From Nectonema munidae (Eukaryota > Nematomorpha > Nectonematoida > Nectonematidae), in assembly GCA_030549495.1 (NCBI GenBank), contig JAUIRK010000855.1:630001-694000 (forward strand): DNA of 64,000 nt. The letters run 5' to 3'. The notes below the pieces were generated by a model. That model saw only the letters and a program-made list of their open reading frames with translations. It made no database searches and was not told the origin of the DNA. Shown in pieces: positions 14,101 to 29,100 of this stretch. The translations under genes were made by a program, and so were the position numbers. Within the stretch, counting starts at the first letter, position 1. Every line of letters starts with the position of its first letter.

Positions 14101-17100
14101 GTGAATTAACTAACTGATTACTTAATTGATAACTTTAACACAAAAAACAATAAAGCAAATCACTACCAAGATAAAATGATTATCATTATATTATCGCAAT
14201 CATTCATCGGGCCTCCTTATGCCCTTTTCAAAAAAATGTTGACCGTCTTTGGCATTTTCTCTGTTCACGGTGGAGCATTTTGTGGTGTCGCAAAATATTT
14301 GACAATGTTTTGTTATGTTTACGCGTAGTAAGGAACAATTTTATCAGACAGGAAACAAACCCTTACATTACGAAATGAAACTAATAGAAAATAGAATGAA
14401 ACATTTATATCGTATAAATTAATGTGCCTCAAGTTAGTATGTGGAAGGTTTAAAACATTGGCCTTAAAAACGAGAGAATGTATATATGAGTGGCCAGAAG
14501 CTAATATAAAAAGATTAACCTTGTTTCATTACATTTTTCCAATCCTTAAAATCCAAATCTATCAGTAGCTTTCTGAATACATTGGGAACGTCTAACTTGA
14601 ATTTCTAGTTCATCGTTTTTAGAGAGTAGTCGAACATCTGCTTCACTTCGTCTTGGCACTTCAGGGTCTTCAGGGTGAGCGTTTGAGACAGTTTGTTCCA
14701 TTAACGGAAGGCCTTCCTCATCACCTTCTTAAATTTTTAAGAAAGAGCGAAGAGACGGAAAGAAACAGTAATTTCATTGTCAACCGAATTTTTGATCCTA
14801 GCATAGTGCGGGAAAACGTCTACTATTTCTACAAGTTCAATAACTGGATCATATTTATAGTCGGTATCCATTGAAAATACGGCGTTGAAATTTGGATATT
14901 TTCCGTGTGGTGTCTCATTAGGGGCTGTTGAAAGAAGGTAAATAGGTCATTTTTAGTGAATCTAGGCAGCACTCAATAGCTTTGCAAAAAATTGCATTAT
15001 ATCCTTCTACTTTTCTATTTCCTTTGTGATTATAGCTAGAAGTTCTACTTTGCCATATACTATGAAAGGTGAAGAAAGATTGCAACTTGTTGGAAACAAA
15101 TGAACTCACCATAACTGAGTGAATAAAAGTAGGATAGCCCTATCTGAATTAGCTGTCATATCCTTACAAAATGAGGCATTCTGATTTGTTCGTTTCTACA
15201 GTTAATTAAGGGACATGATTCGTCAATGACTGCTATTACTCAGTATCCCTTTTTAGGAGTTTAAAAGCTTTTACAGGCTTCCCTGCCAATAGGAAATGTT
15301 TTGCATTGTGTGAAAGGCATGACTTTGGCAGAATAATATTTTAGCCAATGAGAATAATATGAAAAAAGGCGTTCAATGCGCTTCTTTGATTTCACAACAT
15401 TTGGGGGGCGGTAGGTCTCTCAATCCCTGTAGCCTTTCAGGATCAGCCGTGATGTTTCCTTGGGATGTAAGGTATCCTAAGAATTTAATAGAAGTGGTAG
15501 ATATCTCACTCTTCTCTGGATTAAAAGTAAACATATACCCTTTAAAATCATTGTTTTTTGTAAACGGGACGATTATACGCTGGAAGCAAGCAATGTCGTT
15601 AGTAATTCCAAATTGCATCCTTGTAAATTGGCATAGACCTCTCCCAACTTGAAACGCTGAATATGGTCTGTCGTCAATTGACAAAAGGATATGGTGATAC
15701 GCTGATTTCAAATCTAGCATACTAAATACAGAATTTTTAGATCTTTCTTGAACAAGATCGTGAATTTTGAGAATAGTCAATACACATCCTACGATTATCC
15801 TCTTTATTGGCAATAACAACTTGTGCTCTTCAAGTAGAACTACTATGTTCGATGATGCCATCTTGTAAAAGTCTTTCTACTTCATTCACTAAAAACTCTT
15901 CATCTTTTTTACAAAAACTTCGGGTTTCATTGGCCACAGGACGACATTCTTTCGAAAGATTTAAAAAAAGTTGAAAGGGCTCGGTGTTTAAGGAGTTCAA
16001 TCTTGAGATTACAAAAGGGGGTAACTTCCTCCCATCTAAAAAATAAATTAGCCTTTTGACTTTTAAAACTTTCATAGCGTTTCTCAAAAAGTGTGAAATT
16101 TAGAAAAAACTCTTTGACGTTAGAATGTAATGACAAATCTTTTTATAACATTTATAAGTTTTCAAAGCTAACTTTCGAGCTACTTCATACTTTGCAAAGC
16201 TGTCTGTTGATCTGCTATCAATTGAAGCTTTTAGCTTAAGCCTATTGGCTCTTCCTATTTCAAGTGTTGCTTTATCCAGACCCTTAGCTGAAGTTGAAAC
16301 TTGAGAACACGATATGTGCGAAGATTTATGGAATCCCTTCAATCTGCAAACCTTGGCACAAGGACCCACCATTTCACAACTCTTAAAGAGAACGTTTTTA
16401 GCAGAGGGTGTGGTGAATTTCCGCAAAATAAAAGAGAGGAGATGAGACGCAGCTAATGTTTTGAGTACTAATACGGCTCAAGTTACTTGATGTCATGACC
16501 GCTATGAATTTGCTTTTCCTTTGGCCCTTCAGTTTCTCTATCTCTAGTTTTAGTATAGTCGCGAACAGAGTCGATATAAGTACTATGAGACCCATAAACT
16601 TGTGAATTTTTTGTGCAACGTCTTCTAGCTAAAATAAAAACTTGGTCCAAGCCTCTTGCCATATCCTCAAGTATTCGTTGTCTATGTAAATACTCAATTG
16701 AGTTGTGTTGTGAAGGAACCCCTAAATGCTTAAAGCGATATTGCATGAGTCTCAACTCTCTCCTGGTTGTTGGGATCTTTGGCACCTGCAAAAATAAGAT
16801 TTATAGGTTTAACATAGGAATTTTCAAGGCCAGCATTGTGCTGTCGTATTCCACACAATCAGCGATATATAGCTGTAGATAGAACTTAATAAGGAATTTA
16901 TAAGCAAGCTTGGGTTAGGGTTAGGAACAGCTGCCGCATCCTTGATAAGATGCAAAGAAGCCATGAAGTTCTCGAAGCATCTAAATTTAGAACATCATTT
17001 TCAAGGGAATTTTTTCAGATCTCCTCATCATCATTCAACAAGTAAACGAAAAAACTTACTTCAAAAGTTCATTTCGCAAGAAAGAGCAGAAATTGAGTAA

Positions 17101-20100
17101 ATATGAATTTTCTAACCAAAATTTTAGCATCAAATATGCTTTAGATGCCTCCTGAGACAACTAATTTTATTTACAAGACACTTTTTTTTATCAAGCTTAT
17201 CAATCCAGAAGAGTGAGTTTTACATGGTAAAATTTGTTCCTATGCTTATTCCATTAAAATTGTTTACCTATTAAAACTATTTAACTAACAAAATCTCATC
17301 CAATCAAACTAACTAACTATAACTAAATATCCAACTTACAAACTTAAATGAAAAATAAGGCTTTTGAAATTTGCAAAAGTAACTTTACATTTAATTTTAA
17401 AGTATCCCTTGGCTATAATTAATAATAATTCATGTAGAACTAAAAAATAATCGAAGAAAATTAAAGAATAATGGAAGTCACATATGTTGAATTATACAAT
17501 CACATTTTCCAAAATCAGTCTTTTTAAAATCAAAATCAAAGATCATTCTATCAAAGAGTATGATATAACGTTGGTGATTCTTTCACGCGAAAACAGAATC
17601 AAAATGTTAATCTGCTGTCCCATAAATTAGTGATTCTTTCCCGGGGACCCGTGTTCACTTCTGAATAAGGATAATCTACGTTCCCAAAAATATATTAAAA
17701 ATTTATCAAAAAGTAATTAAAAAAAATTAAGTTTATATTCATAAATAAATCATAAACCCATAAAAAAATTGTATTCATAAATATCATAAATACCCTGTTA
17801 ATCTAAAAATGATTTTGTGCTTAGTTAAATTTTTTAAATTATTATAATTATGAGAGCAAAGAAAGTTCCCTATTAGCAATGAATGTAAAAAACATTTACT
17901 AAAAGAGAATTGTTCAAAGACGAATTCCGAAACCAATTGGCTTAATTTAAATTTAGGAAAAAAATATGAAAGTTTCAATAATGCGAATGATTTCGCCAAA
18001 TAAAAACTTATATTTGGATATGCTCTAATTGGAATGAAAACATTTTTTAACGAAAATAATTCAAATGATCATGACAATAACAAATTTTAATTTTATTCAA
18101 TTTAGTTATTATTTTTTTGATTAAATCAAAGTAAAAATTATATTCGACTATTTGACAATTTTTTTACAAAATTCAATTTAAGGCAACCCAGGTTCAATAT
18201 TTTTTTTTCAGATTCCCTGGATTTCATGGGACAAAACATATCATTCAGCTGAGTGATTCGTATGTAGCTCCAAATTTTCCTGATGTCCCTCCTCTATATA
18301 ACTTCGCTTATGAGCACTGTTTTTTAGAACCATCCATTATAGTACAGTTGACCTCCGCGTATTCGCGATTCAATATTCGCGATTTTTCAACAGAAAATTA
18401 AAAAAATTGCTTTTTCTTTTCCTAAAACTTTTAAATCTAAAAATTTTATTACAATTACTTTAAAAAGTTTCTTTTTCATAATTTTAGAGTTTTATTAAAA
18501 ATATTTCAAAAATATATTTTAGTTTTATGATAATTAGATTTAAATAAAAAAATTTACTTTAGTTCATTGATGTTTGCATTTTTTTTAAGTCTAAATTTTT
18601 ACTTGAACTTCCTCCATTCCTCCAGCTTCCCATTGCAGTTTTGCTATCGGAGAAGATTTTCCATTGGTCTGCTTTTCGTGTGCCAGCGATAGCGATGGCT
18701 ATACTTTCCATAGTTTCAATTCTTTGAAATGAGTTGAATTTGAGGCAGTAGTTTCTTCTACTGGTACAAATGCCAATTTGTGATTCGGTTGCGTCCACAT
18801 AGATACTTTTGTTGTAGGTAGGAATATTCTGAAGCGTTATAGGTACTTCTATACGGTTCCAAAGTAGAAGCCAGAATTTATGAGCGTCCTTGTCTTTTGG
18901 CTGATATCCACGGGTGAGGATCTTGAATAAGTTAGGGATGGTTCCCAGGTAGTAGTTTAAGTAGCTGAGCATACTCTCTTTAGCTTTGGTGATGAAGGGG
19001 GAGTTTTCTCGTAAGATGCTAAGAATAGCCATATGGCAATTTCTTTTTACCTTGTTTTCCAATTCTATTTTGTTTTTTTTGGAGATTAATGATAACTCCC
19101 AGTTATTTGATTCGTCTTTTAGGCGTTAAAACTTATTTTTCTGTATTAATTAGGATGTTACATTCAGTTTTTAAGAAGTGTACAAGTTCTGAAGTGAACT
19201 TGCATGTTTCGAAGTAAGTTTTGGCCGTGAGAGTATATCGTCAAGGTATATGTTTACCTTGTAGGTTTCGTTATCTTCCATTAAAACAGGTGAGTAACTT
19301 GTTGATGGTGTATTGCAGGGCTCCCGGTGTGAAGTTCGCATCCATTGGGAGTCTGCCGAAAGTGTATGTCTTGTTATGCGTTCTGAATCAAAAGAGACGT
19401 TGGTACGCAGGATGAATTCGGATGCCATAAAAGGCATTTTTTAAATCAATTTTGCGAGCGTAGTTAAAGAGGTTACCGGTGTAGATAAGAGAGGTGACTC
19501 CTTCTACGTTGAGTCTTTCCCATTTGAAGAGTTCGTGAGTGAATGCGAAATTCTGGATGAAACAAAATTTATTCTCCTTTTTGGAATGATAAAAGTTGAA
19601 GAAATGATGGAGGCGTCTTGCCTTGAAATTACAAATCTATTTTTACCTATTTGGATACAAGACTGTGAAAAAAAAATATTCCTTCAGGCAAGAATATTAT
19701 TCGCGAAAAAGCAAAAAGTCTTTACAAACAATTTTTGCCAAACTCCAACGAAGAATATGGAAAGGAAGAAAGAAGCAGGTCAATTATCTTTGTCCTCTAA
19801 AAGTTTTCATGCAATCAAAGGAGGGTTTGACCGATTTAAAAATCGTTTTTAGCTTAAAAGTGTTAACTTATGCAGAGAAAAAGCATCAGCTGACTTTGAA
19901 GAGACTTCAATATATTCATTTAATTTAAATAAAATGTTGAATGAAAATTATCAACCGGAACAAGTTTTCAACATGGATGAGACATATTTTTATGGGAAAA
20001 AAGTTCCATCTCGTACATATATTTTTAAAGAATATTCTTTAAAAATATTCAGGTTTTAAAACTCATAAAGATAGAGTGTCTCTTATTTTGTGTAGTAATG

Positions 20101-23100
20101 CTACTGGTTATATAGTGAAACCAGGCTTTATCAATAAAAGTTTCACTCCAAGAGCTCTTAAAAATAAAGATAAAGATTCTTTGCACGTTTTTTGGGTGTC
20201 TAACAAAAAAGCTTGGATAACAAAAACGTTATTACAAAAATGGTTTTTCTTCAATTTTGTTCCTCAAGTTAAAAAGTATATTACTAGTGTAAATATGGAT
20301 TTCAAAATGCTTCTTATAATGGATAATGCTAGTGGACATTTTGCACATCTTAAATTTGAAGGAGTGACTATAGAATTTTTACCCCCAAACACAACTTCTC
20401 TAATCCAGCCTTTAGATCAAGGTGTTATCCGCTCTTTTAAAGCATTGTATCTCCATAACTTTGTTCAACATTTAGTTATAGAAATGGATGCAGATGAAAA
20501 CTTTCAATTAACAAATTATTGGAAAAAATTAACAATTGCAAATTGCTTAACAAGTGTTAACCAATCACTTGAATCTATAAAAAAGCAAACTTTAATTGCT
20601 GCTCGGAAAAAGTTATGGCCTGATATTTCGAATAATGTTGAAAATTTCCTTCCAGAAGATATTCAAAATTTTTTAATTGAAGAAACTGTTTTTAGCAAGG
20701 AAAACAGGAGAAGGTTTTGATGATTGCAACGAAGATGATATAAATTCATTAATTGACTATGGAATGGAAGCACTCACAGGCATCGATTTAAAAGAATTAA
20801 GTGAATGTAGCAGCGAAGGAAAAAAAGACGAAGAAGGAAAGGAAAAAGACTTTGATGAGGAAGGACTTTCATTGAATCGCATTTCCAAATTTATTGAAAA
20901 AGTAAGAGAACTGAAAGAATTGTGTATCGATTGGGACCCTAGTATGGAAAGATCTACAAAGTTTTGTAATTCAATTGATTCTTGTTTCAAACAGTATGCT
21001 GATCTTTTTAAAAACCTGAAAAAAACAAAAATCACAACTTCCAATTACTATGTTTTGTCAGCCTGTAAAAAAAATAATCAACTATCTGATCATGTCACTA
21101 GATTCGCTTTTTAAAAATTTTTTGTGTGTTTGTTATTTACTCTAGTAAATTTTTTTACAAATATTTCTGATAAATTATAACTTGGGTGTATATAAAAAGA
21201 ATAAGCCTGGTTAATTTAAAAAAACAAATATCTTCAATATGATAGTAAATTTTCATTTTAAACAATTTTTAAAATGGTAACAAATATTCGCGGATTTTCA
21301 CTATTCGCGATTAGCTTTGGAACCTAACTCCGCGAATAGGGGGGTCAAGTATATATAATTATAACTACACTAAGTCTATTTTTCCTCTCTTTGCAAATAA
21401 ATCTTTTTCCTATTCTTCTTCATGTAAGTTACGGAAATTTTAGGGAGATGGCTCTTATACAACAGACGCGAATGATTTTAAGAAAGTTGAATATGAGAAT
21501 ATCGTTATCGTTATGTTTGATCCTACATATGCCATTCTTGAGCCAACGGATAAAATATATGGCATAAAATGCAAAGAAAACATGGGAGGCATAAAAAGGA
21601 TTCGATCAGAAATTAACATACCGTAAGTTGAACATTTCTATAGCTTTTTCACTCACACACACACAGACACGCCAACACCCACCCACACACACAAACATAT
21701 ACACACCCACCCACCCACACACACACACACACATAATTAAGCAAGGGTATTGGGCATGTTTATACTTTAGAAGATTAGCTGTCACACCTGTTCCTCCATA
21801 CATTTCTGCGATACCGGAAATATCCATGAAAATTGTGAGAGGCAAAGAGCCATCAAAGTCATCGACACAGGTTTTGGAAATGGGTAATATTGGAACCGTT
21901 GCGGTATTCATTCCAGACAAAAGTAAGTGCTTTGTACACATATTTTCTCAGGGACCTGAAATTTTGTCAATTGGATTTTTCGTTGGCAGACATATAGCCT
22001 AGCAGACTGTCGAAATTTTTTTTCGAATACTCGATAGATAAGATATGTCAATAACCTTAATTCATTCATTTAATGTATAATTAAGTCTAGAATTATTAGC
22101 TGAATGTTTTAAAAATAATTTTCTTAAATTTTAAATATTTAATTTAAATTTTTGTTTCAAAATTTTTATTTATCTACTTTTCACTTTTATTCTTTAAAAA
22201 GTTGTTTCAAATTTATTTATGAAATGCCAAATCAGCAGTAGGTGCCGCTTCAAAAATTAAACTTTATGTTGAAAAATACGCAAAAGAATTTAAATGTTCA
22301 CCAAAAAAAGAGTTATTTTGCATGTTGTGTGATTTTGGGAGAAAACAGAAAAAGGCTTTTTTTGTCAGCAGTCTCAGAGGTGATAAAAACATTAAAGTTT
22401 TATTGCTAAAACTAAAGAAATTAAAAATTTTATAGAAATGTTGAACAAGAGTTTCACAAAAAGACTATTACTTATTTCTTAGAAGCTAATATCCTTTTAA
22501 GTAAATTGAGTCCTCCCAGAATTGAAAATTTTTTTATAGACCTTGGACAAGCTCTTCTTTCAGTTTCAAACATTAGAAGTATTGTAAATGAATTGACAGA
22601 TGAAAAATTTGAATGTATCAGGAGTAGCATTTACAATGAAATGAAAGAGTGTTTTTGATTCCTCATAGAAGTGAAATTAATGAATTTTTATGTAAATATA
22701 CTAGTTGGAACAATTAAAGTTCGCCAAGAGGCATCGTTACGGGAATGTTTTTGTTCCTATGAAAATTTTAACTCCTCAAAATTTATACAGATAATTTATG
22801 TTAATCTTTCAGACTATTTGAATGAAGTGAATGAATTTGTAAGCAATTTGGATATCCATGAAGGAATTCTAGTTAAAAGGGCTAAAGAAACTGTTTCAAC
22901 TCCAAATTTGCACAATCAACTTTTTAAAATTAAGGAGAAATATTAGTTGATAAATCGTAATCAACTTCTTGCAAGATCAGCAGCAGTTAAAGAATCTTTT
23001 TCTTTTTTTGAAAAACTTTTATCCAAAGATTGGAATTTTTGCCTACAAACATGAAAATTTATAAATGGGTTTCCTTTAATTGCACAAATCAATGTGCAAA

Positions 23101-26100
23101 CTTTATAATCAATAAATCTTTGAGATTACAATGAAAAAATATATAAAAAAATTAAATTTTAAAATATTTTATCTTTTTTTTCGAAAGAAAAAAACAGATT
23201 TATGCTTTATAAAAATTGTAATTTATAAAAATAATAATAGTTTTCTAACCTGGTTAAAAGTTGTATATTTACAGAATGTTTTGTTGTAAAATTAAAATTA
23301 TTACCTTATACAAGTTTAAATAGAGCTTGATCTCAAATATAATAAAGTTAAAATTTTACCTCTAAGGGTCAACAATTTTTTATAATAAAGTCAGAAAAAA
23401 GTTCTTTTTAGTTCAACAAAAGAATTAGACTGAATTAGACTTTTCCCATTGAGTATAGACATGTGAAATGTATCCATACACTTGACTAATGAGTAAAGAG
23501 AAATTCACACATACATTTAGCTGTCAAATAAATAAAAATATTTACAATGAGTCAAATTCATACATTTTTACTTCAGAGAATCTCCTAGAATGTTGTGTGA
23601 TTTGCACAGAGCTGTTAAAAATGGATTCACAAATTGGCGAAATTATTGACTTTTTATAAAAAACTATTACTAGACTATAAGAAAAAAAAAATGATCTAAA
23701 AATTGGCAATCTATAAATTTAATGGGGATAAACTTTAACAAAAAAATGAATTTTTTTATTGAAAAATGAATTGATTAAAAAATTGTTTAATAATGAATAT
23801 AAATTGTAAAAATATTTTGTCAAGATAACAAAAATTATACTAAAATATAAAATAGTTTATGAGAAACAGGATAAAGTTTTGTATTTTTGTCAAATTTTTG
23901 TGATAATTTATGTTCTGAACAGTGCCGGATCTACCAAGTGCGAGGCCTGTAGCAGATCGATTAAATTTACAAATGATAGACAGGAAGTAAATAATTTTTT
24001 AATAAAATTGACCTAGATTCTACAAAAAGATTCTTCAACTAAGCGCGGGGCCTGTAGCAGCTGCTAAATCTGCTACTATGTTAATCCGGCACTGGTTCTG
24101 AATAGTTTCAGACTTTGAATACTTGTTTTTGTTTTTAAACATAATTCGATCTTGACAAATTTCTTTCTCATTAAAACATCGCAGCTTAGAGTAGGTCTTA
24201 GGAATTTAAATCTTTATAGGACAAGATTTGAAAAAGAATTTTCTGCTATTTTTTCATATGGCTTTATTTTAAATTCGAAGCGCTGATGATCAAGATGCTT
24301 CATGCAAATAAAAGATTTAACACTTTACAATTTGTTATTATGATTTATCTGGTCTTGAAGTAAAAGTTTTTAGCACTTAAACACAAATAGATAAATCAAA
24401 TATGATTAAATATCTTCAATAAAATCCTTCATACTTTTAAGACGATGAAAATTTAATATTTTTCTTTAACACAAATTTCCAATTTATCATTTCAATGGCT
24501 CAAATTTCAAAATTTTATTCTATTGATTTCACTCTAAATAACATATTTCTAAAATTTAATTTTTCCAAGGTTTTGTTTTAAGGATATCGTTCAAACTAAT
24601 TAGTATTTAAAATAGATATCCTTACATTGAACGCCATGTAAATTTCTCTTTCCATGCTTCAAGTAATGTCTTGTCTTGCTCGTCACTGGTTCATACCGTC
24701 TAGAATTGAGTGTGCTCAGAATCGCATGTAAAACCTTCTTATCTGCACTTCTCGAAGATTCATGTTTTCGTTTAATTCGGCTTTCGTTTTGGTTCTGTTC
24801 ATGATTTCGTCTTGAAAGTTTTCTAGTTTAGACCGCCTTTTTCACGTGAATTAAGAAAATATCACAATTCTCCATTATTTGATTAAATGTGTACTAAGCC
24901 TCTCATTAAACCTCCTACTTTATACTTCCTATTCTTGGGGGTGTGGGTAAGCTTTTCTGGCCTTTCCTTAACCCTAACCTTAAGCAGAACACATGTCTGC
25001 AATTGAATGATCACTTTCAGGGTTATATGATAGAACTTTGGCCTTTGAAACATGATAGAAATGAGGTATAAAATGAATACGATAGCCTACTTGCATCCTT
25101 TACCAAATTTTGTCTTCCCCACAGAATACGACATGTTCCTTTATGACTGCATCGCTCACGACGGCTTAAATTCCGAAAAAATAAAACTCAATGATGAATT
25201 CGGGTAAGTTCCTTTTTGTGATTTATGCATCTTCTTTTTTACTTTTAAATGTAAATGTTGTGTTTGAAATTTCTTTTTGAAGTTCTTATACCATTAGAGG
25301 TGCAATCGTCTTATGTCAGAACATATTTTGAAATGTCTACTACTTTATGTTCTTCTAATAGCAAACAAAATGGCAAAGACTCTGAATTTTTCTTATTTTT
25401 AAAATTTTATCACGAAACGGTGATCCATTTTTCAGAGTATAAACATCAAAATTGTTGCTTCCAGTTTGACCTTCTCACTCCTCGTATATAAATTAATAAA
25501 TATACTTTTCTATATAATAAATATTTCACATTTTTTAAAGTATACTCTTGGGAGAGTATAATTAACAAAATATCAATTCCACAAGCACATGTCTCAAGAA
25601 AAGTGATTTTACTTAAAAAAACAACACATAATCACATTTGTTAAAATAAAAACTCCGGCAAATTCCTATTTAGATAGTGTAACATTAACTTGACAACTTA
25701 AAAACACTGATTGACAGCCTTTGACAGCTCTAAAGACCTGTCAGAAACTACTATATCTTATAATAAAAAATTTTTTTCTTTTGTGCCTTCTGACTTTTGC
25801 CTGTCAAAGGACTTTTTGCTTCAACCGTTTACGTTTTTGAAACCTGATCATCTGTTTAACTTTTTTTTAAATAAGTTTTTAAATAAATTAAAGTCTTCCA
25901 TTTTCATTTTATGGGATACTATGTTATGATTTTTTTCAAACAGCAATTTAAAAATAGCACCCATTGTTTATTCAATCCAAAAATAGTCAAGTAGTATTGT
26001 GTAAGCAATCTCAAAATATTAGTAATTTTTACAAAAGGTAAAAATCTAATCTCAAAGCTTCTGTTTTTATTGTAATCGATGGAGCACAGGAAAAGTAGCT

Positions 26101-29100
26101 CTTACGTATAGACTTAATATTTTTTGGAAAAAAAACTTTTCATCAAAACGCAAATAAGACAAAAATAGGGAAAAATTTTTATATAGATTTTAAAAACAAT
26201 TTATTTTATAAACTTTAAATAAAAAAATAAATTTAAATAATTCAAATTCCTTTTAATTTAATAAAAAATTATTTTTTAAATATTAAATTCAATTTCTTTT
26301 TTAAATTCCATTTTTAATTAATTAGTTCGTGTGTATGTTAGTTAATTTCTTAGTTAGTATAAATTACTAACTAATAAGTTTGTAATAGTTATATTAGTGA
26401 GCAATCAGTTTTGGAAAGTTATTTTTGAGTGACAAGGTGTCACCAAACTAATTTAGTCTAGCTGTCATGAATACGTTTAGTGCTTGATTTGTTGAGTTGC
26501 ATCGAATCTCAAAACTTCTTTTTGTATCGCTTGTCAATACCAAATCAATATTGAGACAATTCCGCTCAAAAATTAGGGAATGCGAAGATGGCAATTTCCT
26601 AAAACTGTAAGTCTGAAAATAAATAGAAATGAATAAATGATTTGAGTATAACTGAATATTATTGAAATTCAGATCGACTTTGAAAAAATATTGTTCAATT
26701 TAGGGCTTAAAAATTGATGAAGAAATTTTATATTTCTAACAAAAATAGTTGGCTTGAAAAATACATGAAAGTAAAAGTGAAATCTTTATACCAAGAAAAG
26801 AATCTGTCTGCGTTTATATTTTGTAATCAAATTTTTTGTCGACACACAATTAGTGAAACGGTTTTATGTCGAATGGCTAGTTTGTCTATAAATGTATTTT
26901 GTAAGAAAAATAAAATAATTCCTTACTTATTTTCAAGACATTACTTTGATTGCTATCCTCACTCGTATATTTTATATGATTCCAACTTGGATAAATATTT
27001 TGTACAAATTTTATTTATCAATTCCAAAATTTTATGCAAGCCACTTTCATTTGATTGGCTCTTCATAATTCGTCTTAGAAAAGATAATATAACATGATTT
27101 ATTAAGCGAATAGAAAGGCAAATTTGGCTGTAATGATCGCATCAATTTAAGGAAAAGATAACATAAACTGATCGAGAATAATATGATTGACACTTAAGGG
27201 AAAAAAGAGAGTTCTTTCCAGAAGTGATCAATGCGTTGCTTGAAGATGTTTAAAGTAGGAGAGTTTACTACATACGCAGGAAGGCTGTTCCAGGCATTGA
27301 TAATTCTGTTAGAAAAGAAGTTTTGCCGAAGTGCTTTTTGTGGCTGCTTTTTATAAATTTGTACCGATGAGTTCTTTGAAATCTTGAAGAAAATGGGGGC
27401 AGGATATCACGATTAACATGAATGTTTTTATTTATGATGTTAAATACTGTTATCATGTCATTTCTTTTATATCTGTATGACAGAAGTGGTAAGGACAGAG
27501 TCTGCAATCGTTCTTTATAGTGCAGTTCTTTGAGGCCTTTCATTCTTTTTGTTATATGTTGCTGTACTTTCTCCAAAGATTTCATATTTTTTATGCAGGT
27601 AGGTTGCGCTATAACATTACCATACTTAAGGATGGGGCGTATCAAAGCTATATATATAGGTTTAGCTATCTCGGGTTGAAAGGAAGGTAAATATCGAAGA
27701 ACTAAATGGAATATAGAGTAGGCTTTCGAGATGATTTTTGAAAATTGAGGCTTTTAGAAGAGTTTCAATCCATACCCCAAGTGTGACACCATTGGTATAA
27801 AGTAAAAAGGTCGGCTTGAAGTTGTAGTTTAGATTTGTTGGTTGATTCAGACTACATTTTAAAATCATCAGCAAACAATTTTAAGCGAGAACGAACTTGG
27901 GTGTGCAGATTATTTATGTAAATGCTAAAAAGTAGTGGTCCTATCACACTGCCTTGGATAACACCACTAGTCACTCTACTTGAATGTGATATATGGCCAT
28001 TCACAGTGACAAACTGGGTTCTATCGGTCAAGAAGTTATCAATCCAATTAATAATTCCAGAGTTAATGTCATAGGCCTTCAATTTACTGAGTAAATAATT
28101 AGCGGAACCTTGTCGAATGCCTTTCAAAAGTCAAAGTATAAAACATCAACCGTGTCATTATTTTCAAGGAGATTAGTAACATCATCATGGAACTCCAATA
28201 ATTGTGTTACAGTAGACTTCTTTTTCAGAAAACGGTGTTGTTTAGTGTTAATCAAATTCTTTTCTTCCAAATAAAAAAGAATGTTACCAGCAACTATAGA
28301 TTTAAGCGCTTTTGACAGGACGGAAGTTAAACTAATAGGCCTGTAGTTTGAAGGAAGCTCGGGGTCGAAGTTTTTATGTACAGGAACATCATCATATGTT
28401 ACATTCAAAGGAACGCTTTGCTTTTCTTGTTTCTCTTCTTAATTTATTTGATAGTTCTTTGAGTTGTAACAGCATTTTAGGATCTTCAAACTTCAGGTAC
28501 TTCTTGAAGAGCTTTTTTTCTATTTTACATGTACGTAGTTGATCTGTTCATATACGGATTATATTTTGTTTCCTTTTTCATCAAAGATATAAACTCAGCA
28601 ATAGCTCCGTATATAACTCTCATGAAAATATCATAAAACTCTAAAAAAGAGTATTAATTATATAGGTTCCAATTAACATTGGACAGATATTCTCTTATTT
28701 TGTTGTATCTTCCCGAGCGAACATCTAGTTTGGTGGTTATAGAAGATGAAGCTTTGACAATATAAGAAAATCGAACGTAATAGAGTAATGATCACTACCA
28801 TCCAATGCTGGTAAAATAGAAATATTTGAAAGATCAGAAGAGGAATTTTTTTCTTTTTCAGAATAGTCTAATCTATTAGCATCATGAATTAATTGAAACA
28901 AGTTGTTTTACAGCTAGGTACTCTACAAACTTCATAGCAGAAGAATTCTTTCTAGCATTGGGAACTTTGGAGTTCCAAGGAATAGAAGGATAGTTAATAT
29001 CTCCAATGAAAATTATAGTAAATTTGGGAAACAAGTCAATGAGGGTTGAAAAGAGACGAAGTATTTCATGAGTAGAACAAGCCATATTGATCTTCTATAG

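Larger units (their letters stand above)
18345..21349 (+). mobile_element. Tigger (pogo/Tc1-mariner) DNA transposon with both ends
   Basis: The left end CAGTTGACCTCCGCGTATTC follows TA. The right end, reverse-complemented, reads CTTGACCCCCCTATTCGCGG next to TA. Both ends continue with TTCGCGA-type repeats. TA target duplication and CAGTTGACC-like ends are characteristic of Tigger elements. The 5' third is occupied by a foreign retroelement fragment. Confidence 0.85.

Noticed and set aside
18211-18290. Frame after TTTTTTCAG that could be a ZP exon
   Set aside because: The exon ending at 11751 and the one starting at 21444 already join in phase 0 with a normal ZP-N spacing; the translation here shows no ZP feature.
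26714-27097. 127-codon + strand frame
   Set aside because: Low-complexity F/I/K/Y-rich translation with no motif; a frame of this length is expected about once by chance in 64 kb of such AT-rich DNA.
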